NCBI GenBank assembly: GCA_904063045.1
Contig: CAJFCJ010000013.1
Coordinates: 186,001 to 250,000, forward strand
Length of the DNA: 64,000 bases
Source of the DNA: Dimorphilus gyrociliatus
Taxonomy: Eukaryota > Annelida > Polychaeta > Dinophilidae
Direction: 5' to 3'
The notes below the pieces were generated by a model, which searched no databases, was not told where the DNA came from, and saw only the letters and a list, made by a program, of their open reading frames with translations. The stretch's first letter is position 1. Each line of letters opens with the position of its first letter. Shown one piece after another: positions 22,103 to 32,510 of the stretch. Made by a program: the position numbers and the translations under genes.

Positions 22103-23441
22103 CTAGTCGGCGTCTAATTTATCCCAAATATTTTTCCATCCGATATCAGTCTCTCTAGTCCTTTTCTTACGCTTACCTAAAGATATTGAAGGAGGAGGGT
22201 ATGAGAATAGAAAAAGAATAATAAAGTATATCAACAACGTTTTCCATCATTATATCTATTAAAATACAATTATATATCTATACTGTATATACTTCTATAT
22301 CGACGTCGACCGTTTATTATTTTTTATTATTATCAGACATTCGTATTGTACTGATGAAATCTGTCAATATATTTTAACTGGAACTAATTTACTAATGGCT
22401 CTTTCTATAGTGTCTTTTAAAAACAAAAAATAGTAGATAAATCATAAGGGCGGCCGTAAAAAGAGGATAGAGATAACGACTAAACATTTCGGCGAAATTA
22501 CCCGATCAAAAGAGATAGAGATGAGAGGCCGAGAGAAGAATAGTGTATAATCGACAGGAAAACACAATATCAATAATAAAAGAAACAATTATCGAAAACG
22601 AAACAAGAACAGTAATAATGGTAATAATAATGAAAATAATAAACAACAAAAAAAAATTGATATAAAAAGAAAACCGTACGCTTTTTATCTGTTAAAAAAA
22701 GAGAGGGAGAGAGAGGGAGAAAAAGAGAAAGGAGAGAAAATAGAAAGAAAGTGCTCAGATGTTAAAAGCCCCTTGTCGAGATTCATTGTCTTTTACGCGA
22801 CGGGCTATATTAATCATAATACAACTATAAAGATTTATAAAAGAGAAGCTGTCCGTAAAAATGAGCATTTTTATTTTTAATTTTTTTTATCTTCGCTTCT
22901 CTCTTCTCAGTTCTATTTTGTCTTATTAATTAAACCCATTAAATTCTTCTACGTTCCTTTCTACTAACGATACAGTTTGTCTACTAAACTATATAAAAAC
23001 GTTTAAGGTTCTTACTTACCGGGTGAAAAACACATAGGATCGCTTAAACAATTTCTAACCATATTCATCTTTAACCTATTCAAGTACGCCCGACCAGCGG
23101 ATGAACCGATATGACTCAGTAAACACGGAAACGCCGAACATTCCGATCTTTTGTTGTAAACTTCGTAATTGAATCTATTGGTTTTTAATTTAAGGCGGAA
23201 AGGTTAGTAAGGAGGAGAAACAGAGAGAAGCTCTCAACTACTAAATTAGAAAATTGGTATATTAAATTATACGAGAATTCTTATCGAGGGATTGTCTGAT
23301 AACTAATGAAAGAGACGGGTTTAATTAGATATTTCTTTAATTAGAATGAAATTTGTAAAAAATGAGAAAGATGAAAGAAACTTACCTACCGAAAGCGAAG
23401 GAGGGTAGAAATACGGCAATCAAAATAAATAGCTTTATCAT
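22103..23441 (-). CDS. Secreted peptide-hormone precursor with one cysteine-bridged, amidated peptide
   Basis: Three exons in phase: 23386-23441, 23020-23174 and 22103-22176, about 94 residues. Exon 1 is a signal peptide (MIKLFILIAVFLPSFAFG). After a few residues comes a Lys-Arg site (VYNKR), then a roughly 42-residue segment with two cysteine pairs: SECSAFPCLLSHIGSSAG at its start and RNCLSDPMCFSP at its end. This is followed by Gly-Lys-Arg-Lys-Lys-Arg, the classic amidation plus dibasic cleavage signal, and an acidic C-terminal flanking peptide. Exon 1 encodes the signal and exon 2 the whole mature peptide. I infer a neuropeptide or peptide hormone that is C-terminally Pro-amidated with one or two disulphides. 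I could not name the family. Confidence 0.78.
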
Positions 23442-23841
23442 AACTAAATTGGTTCAGAAACAAAATAATTGAATTAAATAAAGGAAATATTCGTTTAGAA
23501 TAATATTTCTACCTTCAATAATTCTACGCCTCATCAGCGTATGCGATTTAGCGGTCGTCAGATGGCGGAGGCGTGTTTATTAGAATAAGTCGGGGATAAG
23601 TTTTATGAATTTGCATACATAATACTCATCATTTGAAAAACGGGTATAGGATTAAATATCGCATTGGGGAAAGTGTAATCACACTGTTATAACATAAACA
23701 TATTATTAATATTTATCTTTAACCTTCCATCACCTCCAGAGTCTACAATTATTGGGGTTCGTTTCTTATTTTATATGCTTTTTGTTTTATTTTTGCAAGA
23801 AAAGCAATTTTTTTATCATTTTCTTAAGTGAAAATTTTAAA
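23442..23841. other. Promoter-side flank of the peptide precursor gene
   Basis: About 400 bp with no coding signal, between the peptide gene start and an unassigned exon-like stretch. Confidence 0.5.
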
Positions 23842-23995
23842 TTAATTGTTTAAAAAGAAGAAACAAAAGATGGAGTGGATAGGGCAGGGAATCGGGAGAG
23901 TCTTTTTGTTATTAACTGCCAAATATACAACTCCATCGGTCATAGTGACGAGAGGTAAACTTCTCTTATCTTCTTCGACTTTGCATCTCAAGTAG
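23842..23995 (-). other. Orphan exon-like open stretch
   Basis: Preceded on the minus strand by a good acceptor (TTTTTACAG), this stretch reads YLRCKVEEDKRSLPLVTMTD and continues for about 30 residues to TAA at 23842-23844. Its residue make-up (Val/Thr/Asp/Arg, two Cys) is unlike the Phe/Lys noise of nearby non-coding frames. No partner exon in phase was found. It could be an alternative last exon of the kinesin gene upstream, a relic, or chance. Confidence 0.3.
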
Positions 23996-24160
23996 CTGTA
24001 AAAACGTTGTTACGGGAACAATGAGATTGCAGAATAATAAAAAAAAAATGGAAAAGTAATTAACTGCTCTATATTCCGAAAATGAATTAATTAGCATAAA
24101 GGCGGCAATTAACTAAAAGCAAGAATTAGGAATGACAGACCCAAAGAGATCAATCTAAAT

Positions 24161-27100
24161 TTACGCATCATCAGAATCAAACAATTTTTTACCAAGCACA
24201 CGGTTAAGAGTGAGTCTACTTTGAAATATATCTGGGTTATATGGTCTGAACTTTCCAGCTCTCGACTCGTCTACAGCTAAAGCGAAGTCTGCAGAACCAA
24301 CAACAGGTACTACTGAATCTACACTACGACGTTTCTTCACCTCACGAATACGATTATCTTCTCTTATATCGGATAAGTTGTGCAACGTAGTCCTATTGGC
24401 CTCCGAGAGTGCGTCCCTATCGCTGAGTAGTTGTTTATTGCGACGTTCGCTGTTTCTTAACATCTATTGAAACGAACATGAATAAATGATTTCACCCAAT
24501 CTTCCTTTGCTTAAAACACCATTTCTTTCGTAACAATTATATTAGAAAAAAAAAAAAATGTTTTCTTCTTCTCATTACCTCTTCCAATTCCAGAATACGG
24601 TCTTCTTTCAATTCGATCTACAAAGAATAAAAACAATAGCGATATAAGATCATCTATTATATTCTGTTATTATATTATATACAATATTGTTTCACTTACC
24701 GTTTGCTCTTGCATTGCGTTAGATGATTTCAGACTGTCGATTTTTTGATTTTTCTCTTCGATAATCGCCGCCTCTCTTTGGACACGATTAGCCATCTGTT
24801 TAACATGTATTTTAATTATCCACTATTAAACAACTCTCATGAAGCTAATTAAAAAAAAAATAATTTACCTCCTCAAATAGAAACTTCGAATCTGCCTTGG
24901 AATCTTCCAGCTGATTCACCAATCTCTCTACGGTTTCCTTAAAAGTCTTAATTAAAAAACAGATCATTAAAATCACACTCTAAGAAGATATCAAGACTCT
25001 TTAACGTTTCTTTCCTCATTTTATTTTCCTTTTTTTATTATCCTACTCTATTTTATGTACCTTAGTTTCCTTTTCAAAATTATCCAACTTCTCCTGTAAA
25101 TGCGAATTCTCATCGATTAAGCAAGATTTCTCATCATCAGCAACACTCAATTGTTTCTAATTAAAAGAGAAAAAAATAGAATAATTATGATAAATAGAAA
25201 AGTTGAAAGATTTAGGAGGAGGAGGGAAAAAAAAAAGGGACAGGGAGAGGGATAAAAGAAACTTCTTTAAAAGTCTCCTAAGCAATAAGAACCTTTGTGA
25301 TTTCAATGTCATTGTGCATTTCCTCCAGAGATAATTTCAAATCGGAAATTTTATTCTCGTATTCCCAGCATAAATCCTCCTTTTTCTTCAATTCTTCGTA
25401 CAAGCGTTCCCTCTCCTTCTCAAGATTCGTAACCTGAGACTTTACATCAGTAAGTTGCGCCTGCTATTGACAAATAAACAAATATAATTTCTAAAAATAC
25501 AATAAAAATTTTTACCAATAAATCCCCATTTCCCATATACATATTTTTCATATTTTCGTAATCCTTTCTTTGTTGATCCAATTTTCCAACAACCTCCTAA
25601 TTCCATCAAATAATAAAATTATTGAATAAGCCTACTTATGAAAAAAAAAAATGTATAATATTCATTCGTATACCATATGATTTCGCTTAAGTTTATCGCA
25701 TTCAACAAATGCTTCTTCCTTTAAACGAGTCTCTTCTATAATATTATTTCTAAGTTCTTTCACTTCAATCTGTTTAAGAAATGAAAAGAGTTTTACAAAT
25801 AAAAAGTAAAAATTGAAAAATATATAATTACCATTTGATTGTCGATTTTCTCGTCTAATGAATTAATTTCTCCTAATAGTTCATTATTTTTGTTTGTAAA
25901 CTGACAAAGTGAAAAGAGAAAATAGATAATAATAAAAAAAAAAAGGAAAAAAAGATTCAATCTCTTTGCATTTTACAAAGTAGAATGAATAAAATAATAT
26001 TGATCGAAATAAAAACCTTTTCGATAACAGAATTCTTCTCTTGTTCCAAAGAATTGAAATGATTCTGAAGTTCCGTAAGAGTTTTTCGACAGTCTATCAA
26101 TTATAAGAAATAAATTGTCAATAAGAAAATAAAAACTAAACGATAGTCTATTAAAAATTTTAGTAAGGAACCTTTTTCTATATTCTCTAAACTAGACTTT
26201 TCTTCTTCAATTTTTTTGATTTTAGTTTCGTAATTCTTGTTGAAAATTGGAAAAAAATATTAATAGGCTGTTTTTATATATATATATATATATATGCTTT
26301 TCAATTACGAAATTGAAAACTCACAGAACGATCCGTTTGGAATAGCTTTCGTTCGGCTTCAAGATTATCTTCAAGTTCTACGTTTTTAAGCATGAGCTGT
26401 TGTAGTTGTTCGTGTAATTCATCGATAGTTTTCTGCCATGTGACTAAATCGTTGGCGATTTCTAATTCTTCGTCAAAGCACGAAGGGCTAGAGCCCAAAT
26501 TTACTTTCGTAATACGATATGGACTATTCGGTCCGAATGAATGTACATATTTCCTATGAACATCAGTACTTTTACGTAATATGCCCGACATCATATCACG
26601 ATGCTGCGTTAGCTTTTCAATAATTTTGTTTTTTTCATCAATTTTTGCAGAATACTCTCCAACGGTTTGAGCTAATAGGTTTTCAGCCTAATTACAAGAA
26701 ACGATATGACAAATATTATTACTTAATTAAATGGAAATCAGTAATGTAATTTTCTTTTTTTTTTTGATTTTATAACTTACGTTCGTCTTCAACTCTTCGT
26801 AATCATTTAGTATACTTTGCGGTATATCGAGAGCTGTACGTAAATTTGGTTTTAAGTAATGGCTTTTTTTTCCTTTTTTGTTTTTTAATACAGTAAAGTT
26901 ACGAAAAAGAATATCAGTAATAAAATACTGATATACAAATATTTCTCAAATAGACTTACACTCAAACTCTCCATAGTATTTCTTCAATTCTTGGAAATCC
27001 GCTTCATCTCTTGCCTCACGATACGGATCTATGGCTTTGAAACGATTTAATTCAGCGTTCACTCTAAATATATTGAATAAAATTGAATATATATATAATA

Positions 27101-29584
27101 AAAAAATAAATAAATAATGATATTTCTACTAACTCTTCAATTCTTAATCTTAATTTACGTATAACATCGTCATTCTTTCGCATTTTCAACATTAATTGAA
27201 GTCTTGTACTTTCATGTTTTTCGTTTGAATCATTTTTCTTATTTTCAATTTGATCTTGTAAATCATCAAACGACTTTTTTAAATCGTCGTTATTCAATTT
27301 ATGCATTTGATTTAGTTCATCTAACACCTTTTTGATTAGAAAAAATAGATAAGTAATTAATATTAGGCACTTCAATAGTATAATAAATATTATTTATATT
27401 AGTAACCTGAATATATTGATGAGATTGCTTCAATAACCTCATGGCACGAAGAAATTTCTCTGTATCGTCATTGTGTAATGAAGACGTATTATACTTATTA
27501 TCTTGCACTTCAGCTGCAGCTTCTATGTTAGCTGTTACGAATATTAAAACTGTTAATAGATTGATCTTACGTATATAGGGTATATATATATATATTTTAT
27601 ATATATATATATTCTAATATATTTATATGTATATGTATTTAACCATTTTTTAATTTAGCTTCCAATTGTTTGATTTTGGCTTTTGATTCCAAAAGTAAAT
27701 ATTGCAATTTAGCAGCGTCCAAACTTTCAGATTCATTTTTTTCGGCCTATAATCGAAAACAGTATTAGAAAAACAATATAAAATATATTGAGTCTTAATT
27801 TGGGGATGATGATTAAAAAACAAAATTAACCCTATTCTTAATGGTGGAACATTTTGCAGCAAAATCCAATGTATTCTTATTATCACTGTTATGTCTGTAG
27901 AGTAATTATTATTATGTAAGGCCGTACAAATATCAAAAGATACGATAACCTTTGATCCTGATGAATACAAGCGATTACTCCAGCTTTCGCATTACCTCCA
28001 AAGGCGTCCTAGACAAAAACATATTCAAATAGAAAAACTCTATATATTTAGTATATTATTAATTACCTTTAATAAATAGGTCAATTTATTAGAGCGAAAA
28101 CTAGGTATACGACCAAAGTTGATTTCGTTTATAGCTGCTTGGAGCATGGTGAGAGATGTATTAATATCAATACCTTCCTACAATGAAAATAATTATAAAA
28201 AGCGAAACGGAGGAATTTATAAAACTAATTTACTTTCATTCTAGTTCCAGTTGCACCGGTTTGACTTATTCTCTCCGATCCGGCTAAATCGACGAGATGA
28301 AATCTTGATAAAGATTTCTTATTACCCTTCTCTGTAGTTTCCTGTAAGAGAGCATTCATTTTTTACTCGATTAATAACTTTCACCCCCAACTCCTCCTCC
28401 TTCTCTTTAATCTTAATCGTTTTTCCTATTACCTCAATCGAAAGATACATGGTAAATATCGCGTGAGATCGCGAACTCGTCGCATTCATATTTGTTTCAC
28501 CCATATTTCTCTTGGATAAACCCATAAGCAGTGGCTGTTTATAACATATATAAAAGATTTTAGACAAACTACAATGTTTATATATATATATATTCAAATA
28601 GGTAACCATTTCAGCATCCTCTTCGGATCTTATATCAATCTTTCTTGCTCCCACAATATTAACCCCAGTTTTTTCCTGTCTAAGTTCAATTTTATTGTAG
28701 ACCTTAGCATCCACCAATAAATCATAAATATTTTCCTAAACGAAAATAGATTAATACTATTTTTAGAATATTCACAAAGATAATTTAGCTAGGAGAATTT
28801 ACTTTATATATTTCAACAAACGAGATGCTTAATTGAACTTTTCTGGAGGCGCTATTCGCTGGCATATTTCGGCATATATAGCGCACTGTTCGTGGAATAA
28901 TTCCTGCCAGAGAAAAATCTTGATAGAAAGTCTGGTTGGCATCGCCAAGCATTGTAAAGGTTTTTCCACTTCCAGTTTTTCCGTAGGCGAATATTGCCGA
29001 ATTGTATCCCTCCAGGAAGTTATTAGCAAAGTTTTCAGACGAGTACTTGAAAATCTCTTCCTACAATTGTAATTATATAGTTAATATCATATTAATTCTC
29101 TTTCTATCAATTTTGAATGCCCTAAATAAATAGCTTCACTTATCACTTACTTGTGATGCATTACTCGTGAAAATTTTACTGAACGTGTAAGCTTTTCCAT
29201 CATAAACAATACAGTTACCATGAACCTTTAAAGAAAAAAATTCCTCATGATTTTTCAATATCTTTTAACAAATGGCGACATCTAGCGTTTATCAACAATT
29301 CGAAAACGGTTTTATCTTCAGGACCATACTTACATTAATAACAGCATTCCGACGAGCAGCTTCGTCAACAGGTTTAATTCGAATAAAGGTTTTGAAAGAA
29401 TCTATATGAAAAATTGTGAACAACAAAAAAAATAAATGTTACACATTTGCAAAGTTGTCATAAAATAAGCAAAAAAAGTAGTTGAAAATTTTGAAAAATG
29501 CATAAAAAAGCGTCATGCACGCAAAAAACTATTCGAAGAATATGCATTGCATTTATTTGAGCAAAAATACAAACTTGATTCCAT
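24161..29584 (-). CDS. Divergent kinesin with N-terminal motor and coiled-coil tail (KIF15-like?)
   Basis: More than 20 short exons. The motor is encoded between about 27850 and 29584. It contains FKTFIRIKP (first strand), AIFAYGKTGSGKTFTM (P-loop), NMNATSSRSHAIF (switch I), HLVDLAGSE (switch II) and the NKLTYLLKDAFGGNAK region. All nucleotide-binding motifs are intact, so it should be an active microtubule ATPase. The rest is coiled coil in many small exons, ending in a basic tail in exon 24161-24465. Best start: a 10-nt exon at 29575-29584 (Met-Glu-Ser plus a split codon) joining the exon ending near 29340 in phase. Family is uncertain. The loop after the P-loop and GIIPRTVRYI recall kinesin-12/KIF15, but helix alpha-4 (EGIDINTSLTMLQAAINEI) is unusual. 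Confidence 0.82.
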
Positions 29585-30162
29585 GATAAAGCAAGAAAAA
29601 TATTCTTGAAACAAATAACTCTTTAAAATCAGCCGGCCGATAAAATGGCGACGATTTAGGCGGCAAATGCTCGCGTTAAATTATGTCTAAAAAATTATTT
29701 TTCAAGTTTGAAAAAATTTAAATTAACTTGACAGTAAACTAATTAAAAGATAAAATTATTTTTAAATAAATGAGAAAAAATTTACTTAAAATGATCTAGT
29801 TAAAGTTCCCAAAAAAAAAGTCATACTGTTGAAAGCAGCGGCACTTCGTCATTAGTATTCATGGTCCAAATCCAAAAACAAAATTAATAAAAAAAGGTAA
29901 GTCAGTTTAATCGCCAAAAAAGATGAATTTTTTTATTTTTATCAATTAAGGAAAGGTTTTTAGTGAAGAACAAAGACCTCTTTAAGGTTTTTAAACTATT
30001 TAAGATCAAATTTGTCTGTTTTTTTCATCTTTGGTTAAAAGTGTTTTTAACTTTCGCTGAGTCATAAGACTAGAATTAAATACACCAATTCTTATTTATA
30101 TATTTATATATATGATTATACTGTATTTATCATTTTAATAACAAATATGCTTTATTCTAGAT
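29585..30162. promoter_or_regulatory. Shared 5' region of kinesin (-) and transporter (+)
   Basis: A 578-bp divergent interval. On the plus strand a strong donor (GTAAGT at 29896-29901) and an acceptor (TTCTAG ending two bases before the ATG at 30163) suggest a 5' UTR intron for the transporter. On the minus strand the short frame starting MNTNDEV at 29862 cannot be joined in phase to the kinesin motor and is probably not used. Confidence 0.5.
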
Positions 30163-31596
30163 ATGGAGAGTTTTCATACCATTCTAAGTATTGTAAGACA
30201 ACATAGTGGCAACGTCACTCTGCTGAAGCTGCTAAGTGTTCATCTGGCCACAGTGATGATATCAATTGCGTTGTCTCCTGAAAAGCTCCTTTTGAATCTA
30301 CGTAATCCAAATCTTATATATAACTCGTTTTGGAGTTGGACTGGATCATTGTGCGGGTATTTATTGTCAACTACCGTGCTTCAATTCACTGGACATAGAC
30401 CTCTTGTATTTGTTCTAATGGCTGCTAGTTCACTCTACGTTCTTACACCTGGTCTACTTCTATTTCGAATAGCGACATCATTTCTATTTGGTCTTGGAGT
30501 TCCTGCCATATATTCACTGGCCTTACACTTAATTAAACCTGCTGCTATGATGTATGGACGTGAAGACTTTAGCCATAGAATCGTATGCTCTATTACTGGC
30601 TGCTTTTTTTTCGGGCATACACTGCTAAATATACTAAGACTAGTTTCTGCCTATCAGGAACCGACCACACGAAGCTACCAGATTGAAGACTGTGTGTTGG
30701 GTCTTACATCAGGACATCCATGGTTTAATTACAATTTTCCCCCAAGCCTTATCAACCCAGTCAAAATGGAAACCGTTATATTAGTTGTCACAATTGCTTC
30801 CATAATTGCTCTTTTGAAATATGCCTGTGATAGCCACGATCATAGTTTCGATACTTCTAGCGGGAAGGCAGTTGCCGAAAAAATATTAATGGGTGCTGCA
30901 GCGCCATACATTATGTTCAATTATATTTTGTCTGGTCCTTTGATTGCTTACTGTGGAATTCAATCTACCATTTCATTCTTTGGCTTATCCAGCGACTATC
31001 TAGCCGATCGTACGCCAGAAGAACTGATATGGTTTCAACTTGTTCGTTCATTCGCAGCCTCAGTCTCCTGTTTAGTATTCGCTCTCATTCCAAAGTTTGT
31101 GTCATCATCCACGAGCATGTTTATTTGTCTAGTTACATACATTGTATCGTTCTATTACGATGTATCATTCCCTAAACATCACAATTATGAATTGGTCCTT
31201 ATGTTTGCGATTTATGGTTTTGCTTTTGGTGGATCATTCGTCAACTTGATGGTAGACGGATGTAAGAGATACCCAGGCCATTGGTGTGCCATAGTTGGCT
31301 TTCATTTTTTGTGCTTTGCAATCGGTCAAGGTGTTGGTACATTTATTACAGTGAGGGTATGCGCCTACTACACGCACGTCCCATGCTGGATAATATTTAT
31401 CCTCAGTCTAGTTGCTTATATTGAGGGAAGACTTCATTACAATTATTTTTTTAAGAAACGATTTGAAAAGGGTCTCTTAACACCCTTTCACATCGTAACC
31501 AACGGTATCTTTAGATTGCCTGAGGATCCACCGTCACCACCCAAATATGAAGATATCTGTCAAAACGACGTCGAAGAGGATGAAAGTTCCTTGTGA
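30163..31596 (+). CDS. Multi-pass transporter, MFS/UNC93-like
   Basis: A 477-residue frame without introns in the coding region. About eleven or twelve hydrophobic helices can be counted, for example LLSVHLATVMISIALS near the start, LVFVLMAASSLYVLTP, VSCLVFALIPKFVSS and CWIIFILSLVAYIEG. The C-terminal tail is cytosolic and acidic, with a PPSPPKYEDI motif that could serve as a PY/WW-binding or sorting signal. Twelve helices with a large middle loop and a glycine-rich late helix (GFAFGGSFVNLM) fit the major facilitator superfamily, most like UNC93-type members, but similarity is weak. The substrate is unknown. An AATAAA lies about 120 nt past the stop at 31713-31718. Confidence 0.6.
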   Translation: MESFHTILSIVRQHSGNVTLLKLLSVHLATVMISIALSPEKLLLNLRNPNLIYNSFWSWTGSLCGYLLSTTVLQFTGHRPLVFVLMAASSLYVLTPGLLLFRIATSFLFGLGVPAIYSLALHLIKPAAMMYGREDFSHRIVCSITGCFFFGHTLLNILRLVSAYQEPTTRSYQIEDCVLGLTSGHPWFNYNFPPSLINPVKMETVILVVTIASIIALLKYACDSHDHSFDTSSGKAVAEKILMGAAAPYIMFNYILSGPLIAYCGIQSTISFFGLSSDYLADRTPEELIWFQLVRSFAASVSCLVFALIPKFVSSSTSMFICLVTYIVSFYYDVSFPKHHNYELVLMFAIYGFAFGGSFVNLMVDGCKRYPGHWCAIVGFHFLCFAIGQGVGTFITVRVCAYYTHVPCWIIFILSLVAYIEGRLHYNYFFKKRFEKGLLTPFHIVTNGIFRLPEDPPSPPKYEDICQNDVEEDESSL

Positions 31597-32510
31597 TTAA
31601 TAACCAAATTTGTGCTATTTATTTAAATATTTATGTTCACTTGAAACATTTAAAATTATCAATGTAATGTGTTTTTTTTCACTTGTTTCCTTTTCATTCT
31701 AGTCATAAAAAGAATAAAAAAAGTCATTTATATTTATAAAAAAGCAATCTTGGAATTTTATAATATCTTTTCATTCTTTTCTTTCTAGTTAAACTTTTTG
31801 AAAAAACAAGCCTATTTGATTAATATGCATTTTTTTCGGTTATAACTGCTCTAATTCTTAATGAGAGCTTCTGTACTGACTATTGAATTAAGATGGTTTA
31901 ACCTCTTTAATCGAGAGACAATTAATTGACAGTTTTTTCCCCATTGAGTTCTTTTTAGAGCTTGTTCAAGCAATTATTTTCGCTCAAAGGACGTTTTAAT
32001 CGGTTTATTTTTCGGGAAAACCAATAGACAAGCAATGATCGATGCAAATAAAAGTTCATGTACGTGACTGTTATTGATAAAGAACTCTAATTGAGCATGT
32101 GTTTTTGGAGTTTAAACTAATCAAGCTGTGCTGATGACTTTTTTACAGACCTGAATAATTGACGAAAGTTATTCGAGAGATTCGCACATTATTTATCAAT
32201 ATTAAAAAGGCTGGCGCCAAGGAAGTGCATATTCACTTCCGCTAAGTTGAAAATAAATACCAGTTTTTTCTGGCTGAATATTTTTATAAGAAAACAAACA
32301 ACCCCCTTTTATCAATCATCCCGATAGAATTATTCGGTTTAGATCTGCTGTAGCAAATTGTTAAGAGGTAATTATTTCGTAACATAAATAATTTTTATTA
32401 TTACGTAATTTTGGCGGAGAATTGCAACAAGTTACGTATTCTATTAATTTTACGAACGTTTGCAGTTATTTTTCAAAATAGATTATAAGTTTAACCGATC
32501 ATTGCAGATT
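31597..32510. other. 3' UTR of transporter and 5' region of Ku70
   Basis: Holds the transporter 3' UTR with AATAAA at 31713-31718. For Ku70 there is a likely 5' UTR intron: a donor GTAATT near 32368 and an acceptor ATTGCAG three bases before the start ATG. No coding exon seen. Confidence 0.55.

Noticed and set aside
29860-29862. ATG (MNTNDEV frame) as kinesin start
   Set aside because: The only donor after it leaves phase 0, which does not match the first motor exon; the ATG at 29584 does.
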